Shown piece after piece: positions 28,243 to 37,369 of a stretch of 64,000 nucleotides of DNA. A program made the position numbers and the translations under genes. The stretch lies in the NCBI RefSeq assembly GCF_028471905.1, contig NZ_CP116902.1, positions 842,501 through 906,500 of the forward strand, in the 5' to 3' direction. Under the pieces are notes generated by a model. That model was not told the origin of the DNA. It saw only the letters and a list, made by a program, of their open reading frames with translations, and made no database searches. Position 1 is the stretch's first letter; every line of letters starts with the position of its first letter. The stretch comes from Aneurinibacillus uraniidurans. GTDB taxonomy: Bacteria; Bacillota; Bacilli; Aneurinibacillales; Aneurinibacillaceae.

Positions 28243-29643
28243 ATGTATAAAAAACGGACGTCTAATTCTCTTACATCACGCCTAGCCTTTTTATTTACGA
28301 TTGCCATGTTATTCTTTTTGTTGATTACGAATGTATTTGTCTACTGGGCAACGATGCAGCTTGTTTATCGTCACCAGCACCAGCTGCTTCAGTCGAAAGC
28401 TGATGTGATAACAAACGAAATATCAGAAGATTTGTCTACCCATTCCAAGCTGAATGAGGTGCATTTGCGACAAATGCTTAGTAAATTTGTTAATGAATAT
28501 CAGGCAGTTTCCCTTTTCAACGGGGATGGCACAGAAATTATCACGGTAAAAGGATCAAAGTGGAGACCGGAGAGCATAAGTGATATTGAGAAAGTATTTG
28601 AGCCTGAATCGTATTTTATTATTCAGATGAGAGCGTTTCGGGATGATCGAACCTTTTCTGTGCCTGGTTTTGCGAAACCGCTGCGACTTGAAATGTTTGA
28701 GGATGCCAAGCCATTGAACCATTTTATTCGGATTCTTCTCCTTATCCTGGGCACAGCATCCGTTGGAGCCATTGTAATTTCTGGTGTAGGCGGCTATTTT
28801 TTGTCTCGTTTTGGTTTACGTCCATTAAATCGTTTAATGACAGAAATTTATGAGATGAAAGCCGCCTCTTTATCTCCACGGTTGTCGCTCCAATCGACAG
28901 CACAAGAAATTACGGCCCTTACGGATGCGTTTAATGGGCTGTTGGACCGAATTGAAGCTGCATTGGCCAAGCAGAAGCAGTTTGTCTCGGATGCATCCCA
29001 TGAATTACGCACGCCTTTGACGATTATTGACGGGTATTTACGGCTATTAGATAGATGGGGAAAGGATGAAGTAGAAATACGGGAAGAAGCGATACAGGCG
29101 ATGAAGCAGGAATGCGGGCGACTGTTCCATCTCGTAGACGACTTGCTGCTCCTAGCCAAGATGGAGGAGGGAACTGCAGCGGCAGAGACTTTAGAGGTGC
29201 AGGATCTTGAACCGCTTCTAGAAGAAGTACAACAAGCCTGGTCATCAGCTTTTCCTGCTCATTTGAAATTAGTTTGTAAGTGGGAGAGTCCGCTCGTGAT
29301 CGCGATGGATCGGGAGAAATTTCGCCGACTTCTCGATATTTTTCTAGACAATGCACGCAAATATACGGATGAAGGGGAGGTGCGGCTGACAGCCTATAAG
29401 CAAGAAAAACAAGTCCACATCGTTGTAGAGGATACGGGAATTGGGATTGATGAAAAAGAAATTCCCTTCCTTTTTGAACGGTTTTATCGCGTAGATAAAT
29501 CGCGTAATCGTCAAAAAGGCGGTAGTGGACTGGGCCTTGCGATTGCTAAAACGATTATAGAGATGCATAGGGGAGAGGTTACGGTGTGTCGGGCCGAGCA
29601 AGGCGGGACAGTCATACACATTGTACTTCCTGGCTATGGATAA
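28243..29643 (+). CDS. sensor histidine kinase
   Basis: 466 residues. TM1 (about 12-37), an extracytoplasmic sensor of about 125 residues, TM2 (about 166-188), HAMP (FGLRPLNRLMTEI), then the phospho-acceptor H-box SDASHELRTPLTII (His about 253). The ATPase domain has N (FLDNARKYTDEG), G1 (VEDTGIGIDE), F and G2 (GGSGLGLAIAKTI) boxes. It phosphorylates the preceding response regulator. The signal is unknown; the envelope genes on both sides suggest cell-surface stress. Confidence 0.94.
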   Translation: MYKKRTSNSLTSRLAFLFTIAMLFFLLITNVFVYWATMQLVYRHQHQLLQSKADVITNEISEDLSTHSKLNEVHLRQMLSKFVNEYQAVSLFNGDGTEIITVKGSKWRPESISDIEKVFEPESYFIIQMRAFRDDRTFSVPGFAKPLRLEMFEDAKPLNHFIRILLLILGTASVGAIVISGVGGYFLSRFGLRPLNRLMTEIYEMKAASLSPRLSLQSTAQEITALTDAFNGLLDRIEAALAKQKQFVSDASHELRTPLTIIDGYLRLLDRWGKDEVEIREEAIQAMKQECGRLFHLVDDLLLLAKMEEGTAAAETLEVQDLEPLLEEVQQAWSSAFPAHLKLVCKWESPLVIAMDREKFRRLLDIFLDNARKYTDEGEVRLTAYKQEKQVHIVVEDTGIGIDEKEIPFLFERFYRVDKSRNRQKGGSGLGLAIAKTIIEMHRGEVTVCRAEQGGTVIHIVLPGYG

Positions 29644-29651
29644 GTTCTCAA

Positions 29652-29690
29652 CAAAAAAAGAAGAGGTGTATATCCCCTTCTTTTTTTTTA
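29652..29690. terminator. bidirectional terminator
   Basis: AAAAAAAGAAGAGG pairs with CCCCTTCTTTTTTTT around a short loop. It separates the kinase gene from the convergent DUF2653 gene. Confidence 0.85.
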
Positions 29691-29698
29691 CAGTCTTG

Positions 29699-29992
29699 TT
29701 ATGCGATAATGATCTCAGCACCAATTTTTTCAAGCTCAGAAAAAGTAAGATCAACTCGCAGATGTTCAGGAACAAAACAATGATATTCAGCTAAATAAAA
29801 AGCGATTGAATCGACGATGTCTTGCTCATAGAATAACGTATGGGCAAAACGGCTGCGAATATCGGCACTAAATCCTCGGTTTTGATCAAACTGAAGATCG
29901 ACCTCGATGTCCTGTGGATGACCACCATGATGTCGAGTTGCAAACACACAACATGAATCAATTATATCCTGTTCTGAAAAATAAAGCTTCAT
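29699..29992 (-). CDS. DUF2653 family protein (YxcD-like)
   Basis: 97 residues built from two copies of one unit: FSEQDIIDSCCVFATRHHG...IEVDLQFDQNRGFSADI and FYEQDIVDSIAFYLAEYHC...LRVDLTFSELEKIGAEI. This internal duplication is typical of the DUF2653 family of Bacillus (YxcD). The function is unknown. AAGGAGTG precedes the ATG. Confidence 0.8.
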   Translation of the reverse strand: MKLYFSEQDIIDSCCVFATRHHGGHPQDIEVDLQFDQNRGFSADIRSRFAHTLFYEQDIVDSIAFYLAEYHCFVPEHLRVDLTFSELEKIGAEIIIA

Positions 29993-30018
29993 AACCGTTC
30001 ACTCCTTCATGCGCTTGA

Positions 30019-30468
30019 TTATCTGGATACGAGACGGCGAATAAAGAAAAAGCCGATCGCAATAATTACGATATCAACTAGCAAGCCAGTAGAGGAGAAC
30101 CCTGAAGTTCCACCTGCACCGATCCCGCCACCAAACGGATGAAACATGCTGCCAAGCAGCGTTCCAGCTCCAAATGCGGCCGCGTGGGATAAGAATCCGC
30201 CAGATTTTTTTGGAGGATCGGCTTGGTGACTATTGTTTGTATAAGAATGCTGTGTGTAATTGCTCACCTGAGAAGAAGGAGAGCGATAGCCTGAATGGTA
30301 CGTAGTAGAAGCTGAACTTTGCGTGAGACGATTGCTGTTGTGTATACTCAAAGCCCCGCCTTGGTGGTAGGAACTTGAATGACCTCCGCTGAATCCTTTT
30401 GCGAATACAGGTACGGGGGAGAGCAGCATCAATCCTGCAATGAATACAGAGATGATTTTTTTGTACAT
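30019..30468 (-). CDS. secreted Ser/His/Gly-rich protein with C-terminal membrane helix
   Basis: 149 residues. Signal peptide (KIISVFIAGLMLLSPVPVFAKG), a low-complexity middle rich in Ser, His, Tyr and Gln (HSSSYHQGG, YTNNSHQ), a Gly-rich stretch (HPFGGGIGAGGTSGFSS), and a C-terminal hydrophobic helix (LVDIVIIAIGFFFI) followed by RRLVSR. The layout recalls TPM-associated or YgcG-like surface proteins, but no domain is clear. It is 26 nt downstream of the DUF2653 gene's start on the same strand, in the opposite order, so co-transcription is likely. Confidence 0.65.
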   Translation of the reverse strand: MYKKIISVFIAGLMLLSPVPVFAKGFSGGHSSSYHQGGALSIHNSNRLTQSSASTTYHSGYRSPSSQVSNYTQHSYTNNSHQADPPKKSGGFLSHAAAFGAGTLLGSMFHPFGGGIGAGGTSGFSSTGLLVDIVIIAIGFFFIRRLVSR

Positions 30469-30525
30469 AGAGTTCCTTCCTTTCTGTTTGTTCTAGTGTG
30501 GTATGGGTCTATTTTGAAAAAAGAC

Positions 30526-30587
30526 GATTAGAATTAAATTAAAACCTTCTTTAAGCAGAATTTAATTTTTTTTACCAGATTCTAATC
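30526..30587. promoter_or_regulatory. large imperfect inverted repeat in divergent promoter region
   Basis: GATTAGAAT at 30526-30534 and its exact complement ATTCTAATC at 30579-30587 bracket a further mirrored AT-rich pair (TTAAATTAAAA / TTTAATTTTTTTT). It lies between the secreted protein gene and the glycosyltransferase gene. It could be an operator for both, possibly for the neighbouring two-component regulator; that is inference. Confidence 0.35.
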
Positions 30588-30679
30588 AATCTCTTAGTTT
30601 TGCCTAATACTCCTTCATTATAATAATTCGAATGCTGATCAAACACCAAACGACTTGAAAAACCTGGGAGATGGTAAAC

Positions 30680-31813
30680 ATGAAGGCAGTAAGGAAAGAA
30701 AAAGTGTGTATTCTTTCCGGAAACTATGGCGATGGACACCTGCAAGCGGCTCATGCCATTCAGGAATCCGCCCGTTTGCATATACCTGAGGTAGAAACAT
30801 TACTTGTAGACTTTATGGAATGTGTACATCCGTATCTGCATTCCATTGGAAGAAATATTTTCATCGAGGGAGTAAAAAACTTCCCTTCTATATATGGATA
30901 TATTTATCGAAAAACACGTACAGTTAACCGCTTTTCTCTTTTTGTGAAATCATGTAATCACATGGGAATATGGCGTATGATTCGTTTTTTGCAGGAGACA
31001 CAGCCTTCTATTGTAGTAAGTACGTTTCCATTAGCGGCCTGTATGATTTCAAAAATAAAGGAACTAGGGTTAACGAATGCGGATGCTGTAACGGTAATTA
31101 CAGACCATACAGATCATAGCAGTTGGATTCATCCGTATACCGATCGATATATTGTAGGATCAGAATTTGTTCGTACTTCTTTGAATCAACTGAAGGTAGA
31201 GGATGAAAAGATTCGGGTAACCGGTATCCCGGTTCGACCAGAATTTTGCAAGAAGTATGATCGAAATGCGCTTCGGGATAAATTCAATCTTGATCAGGAG
31301 TGCCCGACGATTCTAATTATGGGCGGTGGATTCGGAATTATTGGAAATGGATTGTCGAAGATGTTATCTTCTACTTTCCTCTCACAGCCTTTGCAGATTA
31401 TTGTGGTGTGCGGTCATAATGAAAAGCTGCGACAGGAGTTAGAACGTTACCAGGCAGTTTCAAAGCATCGTCTACTTGTAACCGGGTACGTGAACTACAT
31501 TCATGAGCTAATGGCACTTTCTGACTTTATGATTACAAAACCAGGCGGAGTAACAACAGCCGAAGCCATTGCTATGGAGCTTCCAATGCTTCTCTATAAG
31601 CCGCTTCCTGGTCAGGAAGAGGACAACGCTCAAGTCCTGATTAACAGTGGAGTAGCCTTGTACGCAGAAAACGAGGCAGATTTACAACGTTATCTAATAC
31701 AGGTGTTAGAAAACCCTGAAGTTTTAGCACAGATAAGAGAAAAATCACGGCAGTTACATTCGAAATGGGCGGCTTCGCGAGCACTGGACGTAATTGTAAA
31801 AAAGGAAGTATAG
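30680..31813 (+). CDS. UgtP/MGDG-synthase-like glycosyltransferase
   Basis: 377 residues of the GT28 MGDG synthase type. The N-terminal block VCILSGNYGDGHLQAAHAI is the family signature, followed by VSTFPLAACMISKIKE. The C-terminal nucleotide-sugar half has ILIMGGGFGIIGNGL, VVCGHNEKLRQEL and MITKPGGVTTAEAIAMELP. Homologues transfer glucose or galactose to diacylglycerol, making membrane glycolipids or the lipoteichoic acid anchor. ATG 30680 is favoured by GGGAGATGG. It is 2 nt from a deacetylase gene, so the pair are coupled. Confidence 0.9.
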   Translation: MKAVRKEKVCILSGNYGDGHLQAAHAIQESARLHIPEVETLLVDFMECVHPYLHSIGRNIFIEGVKNFPSIYGYIYRKTRTVNRFSLFVKSCNHMGIWRMIRFLQETQPSIVVSTFPLAACMISKIKELGLTNADAVTVITDHTDHSSWIHPYTDRYIVGSEFVRTSLNQLKVEDEKIRVTGIPVRPEFCKKYDRNALRDKFNLDQECPTILIMGGGFGIIGNGLSKMLSSTFLSQPLQIIVVCGHNEKLRQELERYQAVSKHRLLVTGYVNYIHELMALSDFMITKPGGVTTAEAIAMELPMLLYKPLPGQEEDNAQVLINSGVALYAENEADLQRYLIQVLENPEVLAQIREKSRQLHSKWAASRALDVIVKKEV

Positions 31814-31815
31814 GC

Positions 31816-32574
31816 ATGTTAGACAGTATCGGAAAGTTATGGCTGGATGGAGTACTCGTTTTTTTGTTAGTGTATGCGATTATTCCTGGGATCATGGCAC
31901 GTGTAATCGGGATAGGTGTATTTCGGAAGGGACACAAGAAACAAGGAATTGCCCTTACGTTTGACGATGGACCTGATCCACGCTACACTCCGTACTTGTT
32001 GAATTTGTTAAAAACATACAAAATAAAAGCGACGTTTTTCGTTGTTGGATCAAAAGCGGAGAAGTACCCGGCGATCATTCGACGTATGCATCAGGAAGGG
32101 CATGTAATTGGAATTCACAATTATGTCCACCGTTCCAATTGGATTACGAACCCATGGAAGTTATGGAAACAGGTTCATGATTCAGCTGATATTATCGAGC
32201 GGATCACAGGGGAAAGACCTGTTTATTATCGCCCACCGTGGGGATTGTTTACTGTTTTTGATTTTATAATGGGCAGGCCCTTTTTTTTTGTATTATGGTC
32301 AGCTATGGTCGGTGACTGGCGAATTCGGGTAGATCATCGTGTTCTACGAAAAAGAATTCAAACTTGCCTGCATGGCGGGTGTGTACTCGTTTTGCATGAT
32401 AGTGGTGAAACATTCGGGGCTGACCATGATGCTCCCCTCCATATGCTCAAGGCGTTGGAAGATACATTACGGGATGGCGTAAGTAAGGATTACTCCTTTG
32501 TCTTGATTAATGAAATGATGGGGCATGCATCGGAAAATAGGCAAATGGCTCAAAAGCGTACCGGTACACAGTAG
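31816..32574 (+). CDS. membrane-anchored polysaccharide deacetylase
   Basis: 252 residues. N-terminal membrane helix (VLVFLLVYAIIPGIMARV), then a NodB domain: ALTFDDGPDPRYTPYLL (catalytic Asp and metal-binding Asp), HVIGIHNYVHRSNW (the first metal His is in an unusual IHNYVH rather than SHTxxH form), VYYRPPWG and VLVLHDSG. It would remove N-acetyl groups from an extracellular glycan. AAAGGAAG precedes ATG 31816. Translation is probably coupled to the glycosyltransferase before it. Confidence 0.88.
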   Translation: MLDSIGKLWLDGVLVFLLVYAIIPGIMARVIGIGVFRKGHKKQGIALTFDDGPDPRYTPYLLNLLKTYKIKATFFVVGSKAEKYPAIIRRMHQEGHVIGIHNYVHRSNWITNPWKLWKQVHDSADIIERITGERPVYYRPPWGLFTVFDFIMGRPFFFVLWSAMVGDWRIRVDHRVLRKRIQTCLHGGCVLVLHDSGETFGADHDAPLHMLKALEDTLRDGVSKDYSFVLINEMMGHASENRQMAQKRTGTQ

Positions 32575-32584
32575 CTGTGAAACA

Positions 32585-32632
32585 AATAGACCTCTCCTTC
32601 AGTTTTAGCTTAAGGGAGGTCTATTTTTTATT
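32585..32632 (+). terminator. terminator after deacetylase
   Basis: AAATAGACCTC and GAGGTCTATTTTTTA pair across a loop of about 24 nt, with the U-tract in the 3' arm. Confidence 0.8.
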
Positions 32633-32783
32633 ATTAACTTCTTGTTAATGATAAAAAGCTGTGATATTCTTCTTAAGGAAATATTTACTATGTTAATTGT
32701 GGACCTAAAGTTTTCAAGTCTCAGCAGAACTATAACCTAGGTGGAAGTTTGAAATGCATTGGAAAAATATAGGGGGTGTTAGG

Positions 32784-34481
32784 GTGAGGATTTCTACAAG
32801 TATTAAATTAACAAGTTCAATTGTGTTGGTATTAGCTGTTTTAACTTTTCTTAGCCTGTATTTACTAGATAAAAGCATAAATGAGGAGAAAAAAGTAATA
32901 GAAGAGAAAATAGAGTGTAAACAATTAGGCAACAACCTAATGAAAGCATCCGATTACTTAACCAATGAAGTAAGAAGCTATGTTCAATATGGAGAAAAAG
33001 AATACTATAACAATTATTGGCGTGAGATCAATGAAACAAAAACTCGTGACATGTCAGTAAAAAGACTTGAGGAGATCGGGGTATCCGAGGAATTGCTATC
33101 CTTAGTAAAGGAAGCGAAAATAAAGTCTGACACATTGGCTACACTTGAAGATAGTGCAATGAAAGCAGTCGAGCAAAAGGATTTGAATAGAGCGCGGGCA
33201 CTGGTTTTTGGCAGTGAATATAAAGACATAAAAGGAAACATAACAACTAAGTTAAAGGAATTCGAAACGAAATTAAACCAAAAAGCAGAGCAAGCCTCAA
33301 CTGAAGCAGAAAGCAAGACGCATCTATTCCTGCTACTCTCCATCATACTTACTGTTATTACAGTAACCGCCATGATGCTTACCTTCTTCTTCTTATATAG
33401 AAAAATTGTACAGCCGCTGAGCAAAATAACAGATGCAGCCTATCAGGTGGCAAAGGGTGATTTAAGGGTTGAGAAAATGGAACAGAGCAGTGCCAAAGAT
33501 GAAGTTTCAATATTGTCCAATGCGATTAATGAAATGGTAACGAACCTCCAGGATATCATTAACCAGGTTAACAAGAACGCGGAACAGGTGGCTGCCTCTT
33601 CAGAACAACTAACAGCAAGCTCGGAGCAAAGTACAAAAGCCGCGGAACAACTTACCGCTACTACACAGAGTGTTGCGGAAGGGTCTGAAGAACAGCTAAA
33701 AGGGATTGAGAATGTCTCCAAAACGATTAATCAAATGTCAGCAGAATTTCAACAAATTGCTGCAAGCAGTGAAGAAATGTCCCGTTTAGCAGCAGGCGCG
33801 GTTACCTCATCGGAAGAAGGAGCAAAAACGGTAGAGACCGTTCTAAAAAACATGAATGAGATAAATGAAACCGTTCAAGAAAGTGGAAAGGTAATCAGAA
33901 GCTTAGGAAACCGTTCGCAAGAAATCGGGGAAATCGTTGGAGCGATTAGTGATATTGCCAACCAAACGAATCTTTTAGCACTAAATGCTGCGATTGAATC
34001 AGCACGTGCAGGAGAACATGGGAAGGGCTTTGCTGTCGTCGCGGATGAAGTAAGAAAGCTAGCTGAACAGTCTAAAAAATCGGCAGAACAGATTGCACGT
34101 GTACTTGAAGGCATTCAATATGAAGCAAAGGAAGCCGTGCATGCAATAGAAAATGGAGCAGAAAAGGTACTAGAGGGTCTCGAAAGTACGCAGAAAATCA
34201 ATGTTGTATTCAAAGAAATTAAGAGTTCGATATCAAATGTGAATCATACAGTAAAAGAAGTGGCTACCTCTATTGAGCATATGGCAGGGGGAAGCGAGAA
34301 AATTGTAATGGCCACCGAGATTATAAAAAAAGCTGCGGAAGAGGGATCGCATGCTAGCCAGGAGAATTCCGCGGCTATTGAAGAGCAGCTGGCAACAATG
34401 GAAGAAGTCGCATCTTCTGCTCAATCTCTTTCATACCTCGCTAATGAGTTACAGGAAGCTGTAACCAAGTTTAAACTTTAA
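32784..34481 (+). CDS. methyl-accepting chemotaxis protein, four-helix-bundle-type sensor
   Basis: 565 residues from GTG 32784, which has AGGGGGTG upstream. TM1 (about 8-28), a helical extracellular domain of about 155 residues with Lys/Glu-rich amphipathic helices, TM2 (about 188-210), HAMP ([20 protein letters not shown]), and the signalling hairpin with [18 protein letters not shown] and [18 protein letters not shown]. Several runs of Glu/Gln pairs flanking it are potential methylation sites. Ligand unknown. It is not adjacent to che genes. Confidence 0.93.
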   Translation: MRISTSIKLTSSIVLVLAVLTFLSLYLLDKSINEEKKVIEEKIECKQLGNNLMKASDYLTNEVRSYVQYGEKEYYNNYWREINETKTRDMSVKRLEEIGVSEELLSLVKEAKIKSDTLATLEDSAMKAVEQKDLNRARALVFGSEYKDIKGNITTKLKEFETKLNQKAEQASTEAESKTHLFLLLSIILTVITVTAMMLTFFFLYRKIVQPLSKITDAAYQVAKGDLRVEKMEQSSAKDEVSILSNAINEMVTNLQDIINQVNKNAEQVAASSEQLTASSEQSTKAAEQLTATTQSVAEGSEEQLKGIENVSKTINQMSAEFQQIAASSEEMSRLAAGAVTSSEEGAKTVETVLKNMNEINETVQESGKVIRSLGNRSQEIGEIVGAISDIANQTNLLALNAAIESARAGEHGKGFAVVADEVRKLAEQSKKSAEQIARVLEGIQYEAKEAVHAIENGAEKVLEGLESTQKINVVFKEIKSSISNVNHTVKEVATSIEHMAGGSEKIVMATEIIKKAAEEGSHASQENSAAIEEQLATMEEVASSAQSLSYLANELQEAVTKFKL

Positions 34482-34645
34482 TCGATTACAGTAAATAAAA
34501 GGAAGATCGTGCCGGAAGATTACTTAACTAAGGTTTTTTATTGCACGTCGACTTCGCATTCAAAGTTCTGTTTGGCACACACGGAAATCGTTAGTGCAAT
34601 AACACGCGATAATTTTTGGTGGTAAAAATTATTAGGAGGGTGATT

Positions 34646-35014
34646 ATGAATATAGCGAAGGTAGAAGCTGAAGGGGGAAATATTGCTGTCGTGAGCAGCA
34701 GCGAGATATTAATAGAAGATGTTCAGACAGCATTGGATCTTATGGCAACCGTACAATATGAAGCGGGTTGCGATCGTATCGTTATGAACAAATCCCTACT
34801 AAGCGAAAGTTTTTTCGATTTGAAAACACGCCTTGCAGGCGAAATCCTTCAGAAGTTCATTAATTATCGCGTGAAGGTTGCAATTATTGGAGATTTTTCT
34901 ATGTATTCAAGTCAAAGCTTTCAAGATTTCGTCTATGAATGTAATAGTGGACACGATATCTTTTTCTTGCCGACTGAACAACAAGCGATTGAAAAGTTAA
35001 GCATGTTGAGGTAG
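34646..35014 (+). CDS. DUF4180 domain protein
   Basis: 122 residues covering a DUF4180 domain: NIAVVSSSEILIEDVQTALDLMATVQYE, CDRIVMNKSLLSESFFDLKTRLAGEILQKF and VKVAIIGDFSMYSSQSFQDFVYECN. The fold is thought to be STAS-like. The function is unknown. ATG 34646 is preceded by AGGAGGG. It stands 160 nt after the MCP, without a clear terminator between them, so it may be on the same transcript. Confidence 0.8.
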   Translation: MNIAKVEAEGGNIAVVSSSEILIEDVQTALDLMATVQYEAGCDRIVMNKSLLSESFFDLKTRLAGEILQKFINYRVKVAIIGDFSMYSSQSFQDFVYECNSGHDIFFLPTEQQAIEKLSMLR

Positions 35015-35035
35015 AAGATTGTATATATTCATCCT

Positions 35036-35491
35036 TTAGTTATCCTTTAAACGGAACATAAAAAGGTAAAATGTCATAAGTAACAAGATACCTAAAATAA
35101 AGGGAAATATGTATGGAATATTCACAAAGGTTTCTTCGTAGTGTTGAAGTTTGGTTAGATAAACAGCTGGACCAAACACGAGAATAAAAGCACCTATTTT
35201 TTGAAATGAAAATGATGATTTCTGTGCCTTGGGTCTGTATAGGTTGGATATAAACAAAAGAGTTGTTGATGTCCACAGTCCCAAAATAAGAATAGCATGG
35301 GAACAACGTATCCATATAAGTGTTTTAATGGATAGCACGAAAGCAGTAAGTATAATGAAAGCTACTATCGGGGAAACCATGAAAATGATAAATCTTTTTT
35401 TCGAACCAAACGTAACCGTTTTAATTTCCTTGTCACTTAATAGAAAATAATATAGTAAACCAGCCCAAATAAGAAATGAAAAAATTGACAT
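35036..35491 (-). CDS. integral membrane protein, unknown
   Basis: 151 residues with four to five hydrophobic segments (about 4-18, 33-55, 62-80, 96-111 and 125-145). No enzyme motif is visible. AAGGAGC lies a few nt before the ATG. It is a lone gene convergent with the DUF4180 gene. I do not recognise a family. Confidence 0.6.
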   Translation of the reverse strand: MSIFSFLIWAGLLYYFLLSDKEIKTVTFGSKKRFIIFMVSPIVAFIILTAFVLSIKTLIWIRCSHAILILGLWTSTTLLFISNLYRPKAQKSSFSFQKIGAFILVFGPAVYLTKLQHYEETFVNIPYIFPFILGILLLMTFYLFMFRLKDN

Positions 35492-35559
35492 ATACAGCTC
35501 CTTGAATAGTTTCTATGCCTTGATTTTATCATGAAAGTATGAATACAAAAATGTCTAAA

Positions 35560-35607
35560 AAACCTATCCGTGATTGTATTACACAAAACCATGGATAGGT
35601 TTTTACT
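35560..35607 (+). terminator. hairpin upstream of glutamate-synthase-like gene
   Basis: AAAAACCTATCC and GGATAGGTTTTTAC form a 12-bp stem with a U-run. No + strand gene ends just before it, so it may terminate a leader or attenuate transcription into the gene at 35717. Confidence 0.6.
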
Positions 35608-35716
35608 TTTTATTCCGATTGGTTTTCGTAAACATAAAGACGAAAGGGTGATGTTGGATAAAAATCTGTACTTGGTGGAATAATAATCTAATACAAAAGC
35701 TCTGAGGAGAGAAAAG

Positions 35717-37309
35717 ATGAATATAGCGAACTATTTAACCATCATCGAATTTGTTGTGGTTGTTATGCTGCTGTTACTTGTTACTTTTGTTTTAACCTAC
35801 ATGTTTTTCATTGATAAAAGGCAAAAGAGACACCCTGTGTTACGGAATTATCCGGTGCTTGGTCGGATGCGATATTTTCTCGAGAATATCGGGCCGGAAA
35901 TGCGTCAATATTTTTTCGATAATGATACAGAAGGTAAACCTTTTTCCCGTGATGATTATCAGCATATTGTTAGAAGTGCTAAATATAAGCGGGATGTTAT
36001 CGGGTTCGGTTCTAAACGTGATTTTGAGCAGCCCGGTTACTATATCCGAAATTCTATGTTCCCGAAACAAATGGAAGAATTGAACATGGACCGTGAGACA
36101 AAGGTGAAAACAAGAAAATATCTGCTGCTTAAGGAGACGTTATTTACACAACGAAAAGAAGAACTTGTAGATGAAGAGACACTTACCTACTTGCTAAAAG
36201 AGGAAGACGCAGTTGTGATCGGGGAGAAGGCAAGAAATCCTTTTGTGGTTAAAGGACTTATTGGCATGTCAGCCATGAGTTTCGGAGCTCTAGGAAGCAA
36301 TGCGATTACCGCGTTGTCGGAAGGACTAGCGATCGTAAAAGGTACCTGGATGAATACTGGAGAAGGTGGACTCTCCAAGTATCACTTAACAGGTGGGGCT
36401 GATATCATTATGCAAATCGGCCCAGGAATTTTCGGGGTCAGAGATGAAGATGGAAATTTTGATTGGGAAGAGCTGAAGAAAAAAAGTGAGATTCCGCAAA
36501 TTAAAGCTTTTGAACTTAAGTTAGCCCAGGGAGCCAAAATACGCGGTGGACATGTGGATGGTGAGAAGGTAACACCGGAAATTGCGGAAATTCGCAGGGT
36601 TAAACCTTACAAACCAATCGATAGCCCGAACCGTTTTCATCAATTCGGGGATTTACCGACGATGTTTGATTTTATTGAGCGTATCCGTGAGACTACAGGA
36701 AAACCGGTTGGGATCAAAGTTGTAATTGGGAGTTATGATGATGCAGATGAATTGGCAGTGTATATGAAACAGTCAGGAAAGGGCCCAGATTTTATTACAG
36801 TAGACGGAGGAGAAGGGGGAACGGGTGCCACCTTTCAAGAACTGGCAGACAGTGTGGGCTTGCCGATTAAATCAGCTTTACCCATTCTTGATGCCGCCTT
36901 GCACAAGCACGGTGTACGAGATCGTGTAAAAGTAATCGCCTCAGGGAAGCTGTTTACTCCTGATCGGGTTGCCATTGCACTTGCCATGGGTGCCGATCTA
37001 GTAAATATTGCACGTGGTTTTATGATTACAGTAGGTTGTATCCAGGCCCTTAAATGTCATTCTAACGCCTGCCCAGTTGGTGTTGCGACAACTGATCCAA
37101 ATCTTCAGAAGGCGCTAGTCATCGATGAGAAGAAATATCGCGTTGTTAATTATGTAATAACGATGCGCGAAGGCCTCTTTCGATTAGCGGCTGCTGCGGG
37201 AATTGACTCACCTGTTCAATTTGAGCGGAAGCATATTGTGTTTAAGGACGATAAAGGAACTGTTTATCCATTAGAGGATATTTATCGGTCATATCTTAAA
37301 GCATTCTAA
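35717..37309 (+). CDS. FMN-binding glutamate-synthase-like protein (YerD-like)
   Basis: 530 residues. An N-terminal membrane helix (about 8-32) precedes a GltB central/FMN barrel domain (PF01645): GMSAMSFGALGSNAITALSEG, NTGEGGLSKYH, DFITVDGGEGGTGATFQELADSVG and MGADLVNIARGF. A cysteine cluster, CHSNACPVGVATTDP, would ligate a 3Fe-4S cluster. The glutaminase domain of true GOGAT is absent, as in Bacillus YerD. The electron donor and substrate are unknown. GAGGAGAG precedes the ATG. Confidence 0.92.
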   Translation: MNIANYLTIIEFVVVVMLLLLVTFVLTYMFFIDKRQKRHPVLRNYPVLGRMRYFLENIGPEMRQYFFDNDTEGKPFSRDDYQHIVRSAKYKRDVIGFGSKRDFEQPGYYIRNSMFPKQMEELNMDRETKVKTRKYLLLKETLFTQRKEELVDEETLTYLLKEEDAVVIGEKARNPFVVKGLIGMSAMSFGALGSNAITALSEGLAIVKGTWMNTGEGGLSKYHLTGGADIIMQIGPGIFGVRDEDGNFDWEELKKKSEIPQIKAFELKLAQGAKIRGGHVDGEKVTPEIAEIRRVKPYKPIDSPNRFHQFGDLPTMFDFIERIRETTGKPVGIKVVIGSYDDADELAVYMKQSGKGPDFITVDGGEGGTGATFQELADSVGLPIKSALPILDAALHKHGVRDRVKVIASGKLFTPDRVAIALAMGADLVNIARGFMITVGCIQALKCHSNACPVGVATTDPNLQKALVIDEKKYRVVNYVITMREGLFRLAAAAGIDSPVQFERKHIVFKDDKGTVYPLEDIYRSYLKAF

Positions 37310-37318
37310 TCTGCTTAG

Positions 37319-37360
37319 AAAAAAGCGATCCTTTCCAAAAAAGAAGGGATCGCTTTTTGT
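37319..37360. terminator. bidirectional terminator
   Basis: AAAAAAGCGATCC / GGGATCGCTTTTTG hairpin between convergent genes. Confidence 0.85.
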
Positions 37361-37369
37361 ATCTTTATT

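Noticed and set aside
29344-29775. 143-residue - strand frame over the kinase end and terminator
   Set aside because: It runs through the strong bidirectional terminator and is antisense to the kinase ATPase domain.
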